NCBI GenBank assembly: GCA_020353155.1
Contig: CP070689.1
Span: 2,368,787-2,404,577 of the forward strand
Source of the DNA: Deltaproteobacteria bacterium
GTDB taxonomy: Bacteria; Desulfobacterota; Syntrophobacteria; BM002
Direction: 5' to 3'
Length of the DNA: 35,791 nucleotides
In this document: piece after piece, positions 7,625 through 15,666 of the stretch
Layout of the letters: each line of letters opens with the position of its first letter
Position numbering within the stretch: position 1 is the stretch's first letter
Notes under the pieces: generated by a model
What the model was told of the DNA's origin: nothing
What the model saw: the letters and a program-made list of their open reading frames with translations, nothing else
Database searches by the model: none
Translations under genes and position numbers: made by a program

Positions 7625-10240
7625 ATGAGTAAAGTCACCCCCATGATCCAACAATACTTGGAAATCAAAGAGAGCTATCAAGACGCCATACTTTTCTACC
7701 GCATGGGGGATTTCTACGAAATGTTTTTTGAGGATGCCGTGGTTGCATCTCGAGAACTTGAGATTACCCTTACCTCTCGAGACAAACAAGCAGAAGATCC
7801 AATCCCCATGTGTGGTGTCCCTCACCATGCAGTGGACGCTTACATTGCCAAGCTTCTGGAGAGGGATTACAAGGTGGCCTTGTGTGAACAGGTGGAAGAT
7901 CCTCGCCAGGCAAAGGGTTTAGTACGCCGTGAGGTGGTTCGAGTGATCACACCGGGAACTCTTTTGGACAGTCTGGATGGCAAGAGTCCCAATTATCTCG
8001 CCGCTGTTCACCTTTCTTCTGGGGACAAGTGCGGTTTGGCCTTCTTGGATCTCTCTACTGCTGAATTTCGTATGACCCAAACTGATAGCATCACATGGCT
8101 TCTCGAAGAATTGGGACGAGTGGAACCCCGGGAGCTCCTGGTGGCTGAGGACGCTGAATTAGATTCAGCCTGGTGGCGAGCTAAGGTGGGAGAATGTGTT
8201 GTGCAAGTATTAGAGCCGGAGTTTTTTGAATTCTCTAGAGCACACCAGCGGCTCCTCGATCAGTTTCAGGTGCACTCCCTAGAGGGTTTTGGTATCCGGG
8301 ATCTCCCATTGGCCGTAAGCGCTGCCGGAGCAATTCTCGCCTATGTCAAGCGCACCCAACTAAAGGCTGCCGAGCATATTAGAAGAGTTGTTTCTTACAA
8401 CCGTAGCGATTACATGATCGTAGACGAGGTTAGCACCCGACATTTGGAACTTTTCCGTTCCTGGTACGATGGCAGCCGCAGAGGTACCCTCCTGGAACTT
8501 TTGGACCGAACGATCACCTCCATGGGAGGTCGGTTGCTGAGGTCTTGGATGCATTATCCTTTGATCCAACTAGAAGCAATTGAAGCACGCCAAGATGCCA
8601 TTAGTTGTTTTCGTGAGCATGAAGCCATACGTGTTCAGGTACGGCAAGAACTGGAAAGAGTGTATGATCTGGAGAGGCTTAACAGTAAAGTTGCCATGGG
8701 TTCGGCAACTCCGCGTGACCTTGCCGCCTTGAGGCGGTCCTTTCAATCTCTACCTCGCATTAAACATCTACTAAGGTATTTGGAAGATCGAACCCTGTCT
8801 GAACTCACAAACAGATTGGATTCCTTGGAAGACATCGCCGAGTTGCTTCAGGAAGCTCTCATCGATAACCCTCCGCCGACTCTGGCAGAGGGTGGCTTAA
8901 TCCGCCCGGGGTACAACGACGAACTGGATCGGCTCCTGAGTCTAAGTCGAGACGCCAAGAAATGGATTGCCCAACTGGAAGCAGAAGAGCGACAGAAAAC
9001 AGGCATTGGCACACTAAAGGTGGGCTATAACAAGGTCTTTGGCTACTACCTAGAGGTTTCAAAGGCCAATCAGGGTTCGGTGCCGGACCGATACATCCGC
9101 AAGCAAACATTGGTCAACGCAGAACGCTATATTACGGAAGAGCTGAAGGATTATGAGATCCAAGTACTGAATGCGGACGAGAAGAGAATTCGCCTTGAGG
9201 AAGAACTATTTCTCGCACTCCGTGCTGAAGTTGCTAGCCACGGCAAGCGCATTCAGACAACAGCCAATGTGATAGCAGAACTAGATGTTTTTGGAGCTCT
9301 GGCCGAGGTCGCTAATCGGAGAAACTACTTTAGACCTCAAATAGAAAATGGAGCCGAAATCGATATCAAAGAAGGGCGCCATCCCATGGTGGAGGCAGCC
9401 CAACCCCAAGGTAGCTTTGTTCCAAATGATGTGGCCCTGGATAATGTCAGCCAACAAATCATAATAATCACGGGGCCCAACATGGCAGGGAAGTCCACCG
9501 TTCTTAGACAAGTGGCGCTCATTGTTCTCATGGCACAAATGGGAGCACCCGTGCCTGCAAGCTCTGCCAGGATAGGAGTTGTGGATCGCATTTTTACCAG
9601 GGTAGGTGCCACCGACGAATTGACCCGGGGACGGAGCACCTTCATGGTTGAGATGCAAGAGACTGCCCATATTCTTCATCAGGCTACGGAGAGGAGTTTG
9701 GTAATTCTGGATGAAATTGGCCGAGGAACGAGTACCTTTGATGGTTTGAGCATTGCTTGGGCAGTCGCCGAATTTCTCCACAACTGGCAAGGGAAGGGGA
9801 TCAAGACCCTTTTTGCCACCCATTATCATGAATTAACTGATCTTGCTACCACTGGGCCGCGGGTCAAAAACATGAACGTGGCGGTTAAGGAGTGGGGGGA
9901 GAAGATTATTTTTCTTCGCAAGCTGGTGGAAGGCGGCACTAATCGCAGCTATGGTATTCAAGTAGCACGGCTTGCAGGATTACCGCCGGAGGTTGTGGAG
10001 AGAGCCAAACAGGTGCTCCGACACCTAGAGGAAGAGACCACAGACGTGGAAGGTCTGCCCCGTCTAGTCCGCTATAGTTCAGGTCCCCAGGATGAACCGC
10101 TCCAGCTTTCACTCTTCCGCCAGTCCGACCAAAGGCTTCGCCGTCGGCTGCAGAGATTGGAACTCGAGCAACTAACTCCAATTGAAGCTCTCAATGAGCT
10201 TGCTAGGCTGCGAGAAATAGTAGATGAAGACTCACAGTAG
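7625..10240 (+). CDS. mutS: DNA mismatch repair protein MutS
   Basis: Mismatch recognition ATPase of 871 residues, normal MutS1 length. The N-terminal mismatch-binding motif GDFYEMF (Phe-x-Glu) is present near residues 29-35, the Walker A GPNMAGKST at 617-625 and Walker B LVILDEIGRGTSTFDG after it. The C-terminal tail ends in the EALNEL helix usual for MutS. The chosen ATG has GAGG 9-12 bases upstream; a second Met lies six codons further (7643). The intrinsic terminator just upstream means the transcript must start in or before it. The stop codon TAG at 10238 is also the first three bases of a heptad repeat. mutL is not in the window. Confidence 0.98.
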   Translation: MSKVTPMIQQYLEIKESYQDAILFYRMGDFYEMFFEDAVVASRELEITLTSRDKQAEDPIPMCGVPHHAVDAYIAKLLERDYKVALCEQVEDPRQAKGLVRREVVRVITPGTLLDSLDGKSPNYLAAVHLSSGDKCGLAFLDLSTAEFRMTQTDSITWLLEELGRVEPRELLVAEDAELDSAWWRAKVGECVVQVLEPEFFEFSRAHQRLLDQFQVHSLEGFGIRDLPLAVSAAGAILAYVKRTQLKAAEHIRRVVSYNRSDYMIVDEVSTRHLELFRSWYDGSRRGTLLELLDRTITSMGGRLLRSWMHYPLIQLEAIEARQDAISCFREHEAIRVQVRQELERVYDLERLNSKVAMGSATPRDLAALRRSFQSLPRIKHLLRYLEDRTLSELTNRLDSLEDIAELLQEALIDNPPPTLAEGGLIRPGYNDELDRLLSLSRDAKKWIAQLEAEERQKTGIGTLKVGYNKVFGYYLEVSKANQGSVPDRYIRKQTLVNAERYITEELKDYEIQVLNADEKRIRLEEELFLALRAEVASHGKRIQTTANVIAELDVFGALAEVANRRNYFRPQIENGAEIDIKEGRHPMVEAAQPQGSFVPNDVALDNVSQQIIIITGPNMAGKSTVLRQVALIVLMAQMGAPVPASSARIGVVDRIFTRVGATDELTRGRSTFMVEMQETAHILHQATERSLVILDEIGRGTSTFDGLSIAWAVAEFLHNWQGKGIKTLFATHYHELTDLATTGPRVKNMNVAVKEWGEKIIFLRKLVEGGTNRSYGIQVARLAGLPPEVVERAKQVLRHLEEETTDVEGLPRLVRYSSGPQDEPLQLSLFRQSDQRLRRRLQRLELEQLTPIEALNELARLREIVDEDSQ

Positions 10241-10251
10241 ATTGTAGATTT
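10238..10251. repeat. Two heptads (TAGATTG type) starting at the mutS stop codon
   Basis: TAGATTG and TAGATTT follow each other directly, and the first three bases are the mutS stop codon. The AT-rich remainder of the gap (to 10342) holds looser repeats of AAATCTTA and AGTATAAA type. Confidence 0.55.
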
Positions 10252-10342
10252 CCTGATTGGATGAGCTAAGCTTTTTAATCTTAAGTATAAAAGTATAAAT
10301 CTTAAATCTAATATAAAACTTTATGGTGTTTCGTCCCTGAAC

Positions 10343-12040
10343 ATGCACTGCCTTAGACCAAAACCGCAAAGATTCTTCTGGATAATTATCTTCCTGTTCC
10401 TCCTGGGAGAGATGGTTATATCCGTCGCCCCTGCCTGCGGGGCAAACAATGATTATCTAAAGAAAGCCAGGGATTGTTCAAGGAGTCTCTACCGGTCAAA
10501 AAAGCGGATCAAATATAGGGACCAGTGGTTTCGCTGTATTCAAGCCTACGAGAAGTACTACCAGAAGTACCCCAGCGGACGTCAAGCAGATGAAGCTCTC
10601 TATGCAACGGCCAAATTGTACAAAAATCTTTATGGCTACTCTCGAAGGTCAGGTGATTTGAACGAGTCCATCAGCAGGTTTAGGAAAGTTGTGAAGAGAT
10701 TTCCCAAGAGCAGATTCGCCGATGATGCCCAATACCAATTGGGAGAAATTTATCGCAGGTACAAAAGAGACCTCGACCGGGCTTACGTAGAATACTTCAA
10801 AGTGGTTATGTATTTTCCTCAGGGTGATATGAAACCGCGGGCAGAAAAGCGACTTTCTGAATTGGAAGCTAGAATGGGCAACCGAAAAGCCCCACCAGAT
10901 CTACCTGACTTGCCTGATCTAGAACCTACATCCAAAGGTGGACTCGCAAGGGTTACTGATATTCGTCACTGGTCTGCCCAAGACTACACCAGAATCGTCA
11001 TTGATGTAGATGCTCAGGTAGAATATGCTAGCCACTTGCTGAGGCGAGATCCTTCTCTGGGAAAACCACCCAGGCTTTATATTGATCTCGAAAGCTCAGC
11101 ACTGGACCCATCTTTCGCTGGAGCCATACCTATAGGTGATGGCCTGTTGCGGAAGGTGCGGGCAGGCCAGTATAAGCCCAGAGTGGTGAGGGTGGTACTG
11201 GATATTGAGTCCATTGAGGACCACAAAATCTTTTCTCTGAGCGACCCCTTCCGCATAGTAATTGACGTTACAGGTGAGAGTAGAAAAAGACTGCCGCCTC
11301 CTGGAAAGGGAAAGACTCCCAGCTTGACTTTGGCTCAACAGCTGGGGTTGGGAGTTAGGAAAGTGGTTATAGACCCTGGCCACGGCGGCAAGGATCCGGG
11401 GGCTGTGGGACCATCTGGTGTTAAAGAGAAAGATGTTGTATTGGGAATTGCCAAAAGACTGCAAGAAAAGATCAGGGCAAAACTTAATTTGGATGCCATT
11501 CTCACCCGAAGTTCAGACAGCTTCCTGCCCTTGGAGGAGCGTACAGCTCTGGCCAATACGCAAAAGGCGGATCTCTTTGTCTCCATCCACACCAATGCCC
11601 ACAAGAATAGACGTGTCTACGGTATTTCTACTTATATACTGAACGTTGCCACCGATGAAGAGGCGGCGCGGGTTGCGGCCTTTGAAAATGCTGTCTCGGC
11701 GAAACGGATTAGTGACTTGGAGAAGATTCTCAACGATCTTATGCTGAACTCGAAGATTAATGAATCTAGTCGCCTGGCGGACGCGGTCCAACAAGGTTTG
11801 ATCAAGGGTTTGCCTCGGAGCTACAGTAGAATCAAGGATCTTGGCGTAAAGCAGGCTCCTTTCTATGTCCTGATTGGAGCGCAGATGCCCTCGATAATGG
11901 TGGAGACTTCGTTTATAACCAACAGTTGGGAAGAGAAACGGCTGGGTAGTTCTGCTTACCAGGATGCAGTAGCCGAGGGAATTCTGGCGGGAATTGCGTC
12001 ATATATCAGGCAAATAGAAACTGTTCCCGGGAGAGGGTAG
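10343..12040 (+). CDS. N-acetylmuramoyl-L-alanine amidase (AMIN + Amidase_3) with N-terminal TPR-like repeats
   Basis: Cleaves the amide bond between MurNAc and the peptide stem in the periplasm during cell separation. The 565-residue product has an uncleaved or signal hydrophobic segment (about 11-34), tetratricopeptide-like repeats (about 40-175), an AMIN domain (about 200-305) for envelope targeting, and a C-terminal Amidase_3 domain. Zinc and catalytic residues are visible: H347 in DPGHGG, E362 in KEKDVVL, H416 in SIHTNA and E521 in VETSFITN. It is AmiA/B/C-like, but the TPR-type N-terminus is an addition to the E. coli enzymes. The ATG is a possible start; no strong Shine-Dalgarno is seen. 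Confidence 0.94.
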   Translation: MHCLRPKPQRFFWIIIFLFLLGEMVISVAPACGANNDYLKKARDCSRSLYRSKKRIKYRDQWFRCIQAYEKYYQKYPSGRQADEALYATAKLYKNLYGYSRRSGDLNESISRFRKVVKRFPKSRFADDAQYQLGEIYRRYKRDLDRAYVEYFKVVMYFPQGDMKPRAEKRLSELEARMGNRKAPPDLPDLPDLEPTSKGGLARVTDIRHWSAQDYTRIVIDVDAQVEYASHLLRRDPSLGKPPRLYIDLESSALDPSFAGAIPIGDGLLRKVRAGQYKPRVVRVVLDIESIEDHKIFSLSDPFRIVIDVTGESRKRLPPPGKGKTPSLTLAQQLGLGVRKVVIDPGHGGKDPGAVGPSGVKEKDVVLGIAKRLQEKIRAKLNLDAILTRSSDSFLPLEERTALANTQKADLFVSIHTNAHKNRRVYGISTYILNVATDEEAARVAAFENAVSAKRISDLEKILNDLMLNSKINESSRLADAVQQGLIKGLPRSYSRIKDLGVKQAPFYVLIGAQMPSIMVETSFITNSWEEKRLGSSAYQDAVAEGILAGIASYIRQIETVPGRG

Positions 12041-12052
12041 GGGAATATTTTA

Positions 12053-12101
12053 GATTTCGGATTGTGGATTTAGGATTTCGGATTTTTAATTTCGAAATTT
12101 T
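12053..12101. repeat. Heptad array, 7 units (GATTTCG type)
   Basis: Seven consecutive 7-bp units with no phase slip, consensus GATTTNG, drifting to AATTTCG and AAATTTT at the right end. It fills the gap between the amidase and RNB genes and reaches just short of the CATGCCCC/CCATGCTTGG repeats at 12107-12128. Confidence 0.85.
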
Positions 12102-12176
12102 GGCTTCATGCCCCAAGCCCCATGCTTGGTTCTACTGGCTACTGTATTATTTGATTTGAGGGATGGCGTATTAAAG

Positions 12177-14180
12177 ATGGAGATAAAACCAGGGACTAGA
12201 ATAGAGTTCTTCGAAAGTAAAAGGCTCCTGTGCGCGGTCTGTTTGGAGGTTAAAAACAGTCGCCTTCTGGTCCTGACTGAGCAAGATCGCGAGGCTAATG
12301 TCTCGATGAAGAGAATTCTGCACATCGACGATGGACTGTTAGACATAAGCCATAGTCGAATACAATTGGTTGCCATTCTCCAGGAAGCGGCGGCTAGGCG
12401 GCAACACCTAATGGGCCGCATCTCTGTGGAAGAATTGTGGGATCTATTGCACCAGGAAGATGAGGGGTTCGATTGTCGTGACCTGGCAGAAATATGTTTC
12501 AGTGAAGAGGTTACCTCAGACCATACTTCTGCAGTGTTTAGGGCTCTTCTAACAGACTCCATTCACTTTAAACTCAAAGGTGGGCTTTTCTACGCCAACA
12601 GCCCGAAGAAGCTGGAGCAGATACGGATTCAGCATGAGCGACAGGCCCAAAAAGAGAAAGAACTGGCTGAGGGTAGTCGTTGGCTCGAAGGGGTTTGGAA
12701 GGGTGAAGCAGTGGCAGAACCCGAAAATAGAGAACGCTACCTGCAGATGCTCACGGATTTTTGTCTCTTTGGTACAGAGGCATCTGACTACCAGCAGATT
12801 AAAAAAATCCTTGCCATGGCAGAAGTCCCAGTACCTCAGGGAATATTTACACTTCTAGTGAAGTTGGGTGTGTGGACTGAAGATGAGAATCTCTACTTAC
12901 ATCGTTTTGGCATACAGGAGAACTTTTCGGCGGAAGTCCTCGATTCCGCCAATCAACTTATGGAGGACCTAGGAAACAATGGAGGCGAGTGGGGGGACGA
13001 TACCCGAGAGGACTTGAGTTCCTTGCCTATTTTTACCATTGACGGCCCCATGACCAGGGATTACGACGACGCTCTCAGCATTCGTCCGGCGGCAGGGGGT
13101 GTTGAGGTGGGCATCCATATTGCAGATGCAGCGGCTTTCGTTTTCCCCGATACGGTGCTAGATCAAGAAGCACTGGAACGGATCAACTCCCTTTATTTGC
13201 CCGATACTAGGATTCCAATGCTGCCAACTTTGCTTTCCGAGGATGTCTGTAGCCTCAAACAAGGAGAGAAGCGGTTGGCAACAAGTCTTTTGGTGCGCTT
13301 TGACCAAAATGATCAGTTGCAAGATTATCGATTTGCCCTTAGCCGTATTAGGGTTCAGCGTCAACTTACTTATTCCGAGGCCAACGAACTGGTGACAACA
13401 GAGGAGGATTTGGGAAGACTCTATCGCCTCTGCACTAGACTCCGACGCCGGAGAATCAAGCAAGGCGCCCTTTTGCTACCTTTGCCAGAACTGCGCGTTT
13501 GGATCAACAACAACAACGAAATTCAAATTGCCACCGTGGACCGAGAAACGCCCGCCCAACTGATGGTCTCCGAGTTGATGATACTCGCCAACGGTTTGGC
13601 TGCCGAGGCGCTAGCTGCCAACAAGGTGCCTGCTATCTATCGAAGTCAAGGGAAACCTCAGGAGATAGTGGTCGGTGAGGGGACTGATGATCTCTTCCTA
13701 AACTACTTGCAGCGGCGTTACCTAAGCCGCGCCGAATTGTCTATCGAGCCCAAACCTCACAGCGGACTGGGCATGAATGCCTATACAAATTGGACTTCTC
13801 CCATTCGCCGCTATATGGACTTGGTGATTCAACGCCAGCTCAAGAGTATGGTACAGCATAAACCACCAGTCCACACACCCGAGGATCTAGATCCTATTAT
13901 TTCCAGAATAACTATTGGGCAGAGTCGAACCTTGCAGATCAAAAAAGAATGGACGAGATACTGGGTCCTTAAATATCTTGAAAGGCAACAGATCAAGTTT
14001 GTAGATGCGCTCGTCTTGAATCAGGGGCGGCGGACTTATAATTTGCTAATACCAGATTATCTCCTTGAAGCTAGTATGCCACTGGAAGAGGGCAGGGGGC
14101 TTAATCCTGGAGATCATTTTCGCGTAGAAGTAGTGAGAGCAAATGCCAGAGAGGAAATTCTGAAGTTGAGAATGGCCTGA
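12177..14180 (+). CDS. RNB-domain (RNase II/R family) exoribonuclease
   Basis: A processive 3'-5' exoribonuclease, by family. The catalytic acidic cluster is seen in DGPMTRDYDDALS, followed by GIHIADAAAFV, LYLPDTRIPMLP and the C-terminal YTNWTSPIRRYMDL signature (YTHFTSPIRRY in most homologues). The N-terminal third carries a winged-helix-like segment and differs from the cold-shock domains of E. coli RNase II/R. The C-terminal part is a short S1-like beta domain. The frame is open back to an ATG at 12108, but those 23 extra residues would be encoded by the upstream repeat tract, so I prefer the ATG at 12177 (about 667 residues). A perfect 8-bp hairpin, ATTTCAGC/GCTGAAAT, starts at the last base of the stop codon. 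Confidence 0.9.
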   Translation: MEIKPGTRIEFFESKRLLCAVCLEVKNSRLLVLTEQDREANVSMKRILHIDDGLLDISHSRIQLVAILQEAAARRQHLMGRISVEELWDLLHQEDEGFDCRDLAEICFSEEVTSDHTSAVFRALLTDSIHFKLKGGLFYANSPKKLEQIRIQHERQAQKEKELAEGSRWLEGVWKGEAVAEPENRERYLQMLTDFCLFGTEASDYQQIKKILAMAEVPVPQGIFTLLVKLGVWTEDENLYLHRFGIQENFSAEVLDSANQLMEDLGNNGGEWGDDTREDLSSLPIFTIDGPMTRDYDDALSIRPAAGGVEVGIHIADAAAFVFPDTVLDQEALERINSLYLPDTRIPMLPTLLSEDVCSLKQGEKRLATSLLVRFDQNDQLQDYRFALSRIRVQRQLTYSEANELVTTEEDLGRLYRLCTRLRRRRIKQGALLLPLPELRVWINNNNEIQIATVDRETPAQLMVSELMILANGLAAEALAANKVPAIYRSQGKPQEIVVGEGTDDLFLNYLQRRYLSRAELSIEPKPHSGLGMNAYTNWTSPIRRYMDLVIQRQLKSMVQHKPPVHTPEDLDPIISRITIGQSRTLQIKKEWTRYWVLKYLERQQIKFVDALVLNQGRRTYNLLIPDYLLEASMPLEEGRGLNPGDHFRVEVVRANAREEILKLRMA

Positions 14181-14198
14181 TTTCAGCGTAGCTGAAAT

Positions 14199-14226
14199 AC
14201 TAGGCACTAGGCACTAAGGACTAGGC
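14199..14226. repeat. Heptad array, 4 units (ACTAGGC type)
   Basis: Four consecutive units, ACTAGGC, ACTAGGC, ACTAAGG and ACTAGGC, lie in the convergent gap between the RNB gene and prfB. Confidence 0.8.
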
Positions 14227-14306
14227 AACTTTAAGTCATTGCAATTCGCGCCTGTGCGCTTCATTGTTCTTTGGGCTGGCTCCCTTCTTTACGACCTAAA
14301 GATAAC

Positions 14307-14360
14307 AAATGACAGCAAAGCATAATGACGGCGAAGCCAAGTGACGCAAAGCAAATGACC
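14307..14360. repeat. Short tandem repeat around AATGACNGCNAAGC, 3.5 units
   Basis: The core TGAC recurs at 14310, 14326, 14342 and 14356, each of the first three followed by G/C-rich bases and AAGC. The period is 16, 16 and 14 bp. A looser inverted counterpart (GTCATTG, GCTTCATTG) is visible at about 14235-14265. Confidence 0.55.
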
Positions 14361-14392
14361 ATACGGTTGCTGCCCGCTGCTTATAGTTCACT

Positions 14393-14427
14393 GCTTACCG
14401 CTTACTGTTTACCGTTTACCGCTTACT
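14393..14427. repeat. Heptad array, 5 units (GCTTACC type), overlapping the prfB stop
   Basis: Five consecutive 7-bp units, consensus GYTTACY. The leftward prfB gene ends inside this array: its last residues Ser-Lys-Arg and the TAA stop (14418-14416) are encoded by the repeat units. Confidence 0.85.
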
Positions 14428-15532
14428 CTCTCCTGCGCTTCCCTCCTGCAAGAGATAGGCCTCTATAAGTTCATCTAAATCACCATCAAGGACTGCATCG
14501 ACATTTCCTTTTTCCACATGAGTCCGGTGATCCTTTACCATGCGATAAGGGTGGAGTACATAAGAGCGGATTTGGCTGCCCCAAGAAATATTCTCGAGCG
14601 AGTCATGGATCTCCTGCAATTTCTCTGACTGCAGTTGCTGTTCGCGCTCGTAGAGACGGGAGCGCAGGACCTTCATGGCCATTTCTCGGTTACGGTGCTG
14701 AGATTTTTCGTTCTGACACTGAACCACTATACCGGTGGGCAGGTGGGTTACGCGGACAGCAGAGTCAGTCTTATTAACATGCTGACCGCCAGCACCACTG
14801 GACCTAAAGGTGTCAATCTTGAGATCTGCGCTCTTGATATCGATGACTATTTCATCTTCGACCTGAGGGTAGACAAAGACTGCAGCGAAAGAAGTATGGC
14901 GTCGACCGCTGGCGTCGAATGGAGATATGCGCACCAATCTGTGAATACCCTTCTCGGCCTTGAGGAGGCCGTAGGCATAGCGACCGCTGGATGTAAAGGT
15001 CGCGTTTTTTATACCAGCCTCTTCGCCGGGCTGCAGGTCGATAATCTGGTTTTCGAAGTTACGTTTTTCAGTCCAGCGCAAATACATGCGTAAAAGCATC
15101 TCCGCCCAGTCCTGCGCTTCCGTACCTCCTGCACCTGCGTTTATACTCACGATTGCGTCAAGCGGATCATCTGTTCCACCGAGCATACGCTGAAATTCTT
15201 GAGCCGAAATTTCCGCATCAATAGCCTTCAGTTTTCTGGCAATCTCGTCGAACTCTTGTTGATCCTCCTCTTCAATGGCTAAATCAAAGAGAATTGCCAC
15301 ATCTTCCAATTCGCTGCTAAGATGCTTGAATTTCTCAAGTGTTTCTGAGAGCACAGCCCGTTCCTTCAATATTTCGCGCTGTTGGTCCGGGTTGTCCCAG
15401 AAACCTTTTTTGGACATTATGGTTTCTATTTCTTTGAGGCGGTGGGATTTTTCGGGGATGTCAAAGATGACCTCGCAGGTCTTCGAGCCGACCGAGAAGT
15501 TCTTCAATTTGTAGTTTTGACGGAGAACCCAT
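14416..15532 (-). CDS. prfB: Peptide chain release factor 2, with programmed +1 frameshift
   Basis: Releases the polypeptide at UGA and UAA. The SPF tripeptide of RF2 (in RISPFDASGR), the catalytic GGQ (in GAGGQHVNKT) and the GGTEAQDW motif are present. The gene is in two frames. The ATG at 15532-15530 reads M-G-S-P-S-K... for 23 codons to CTT (15466-15464), then hits an in-frame TGA (15463-15461). The slippery CTT-TGA-C is the RF2 autoregulatory site, preceded by a GAGGT internal Shine-Dalgarno-like sequence. After the +1 shift the frame resumes at GAC (15462) for 348 residues, giving 371 in total. Opening frame 2 from a TTG at 15507 would give an unnatural N-terminus. It lies downstream of lnt on the same strand. 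Confidence 0.97.
15461..15475 (-). promoter_or_regulatory. prfB: prfB +1 programmed frameshift site
   Basis: On the minus strand the sequence reads GAGGTCATCTTTGAC. AGGT is the internal Shine-Dalgarno-like stimulator, CTT the slippery codon, and TGAC the poorly terminated stop context read by RF2 itself. When RF2 is scarce the ribosome pauses and shifts +1, restoring synthesis. Confidence 0.95.
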
Positions 15533-15666
15533 GAATCTCTCTCCTTTGCTTACGTGGGTGATGTTACAAATATAGTGAAGCATAATTTGGCTAATTTGTA
15601 CAGTTCATTTGTAGAGGTAAAACTGAAAAGTTGAACCCACAAATTTGCAGTATCCCTGTTTTTTTC

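Noticed and set aside
12108..12176. N-terminal extension of the RNB ribonuclease from ATG 12108
   Set aside because: The added residues would be encoded by the upstream repeat tract (CATGCCCC repeats) and do not look like protein; the ATG at 12177 fits the family start better.
14180..14198. Intrinsic terminator after the RNB gene
   Set aside because: The 8-bp hairpin ATTTCAGC/GCTGAAAT is perfect but no T-run follows on either strand.
14416..15507. prfB as a single-frame gene starting at TTG 15507
   Set aside because: The sequence before residue D of DIPEKS is out of frame with the natural N-terminus; the CTT-TGA-C frameshift site and ATG at 15532 explain the gene.
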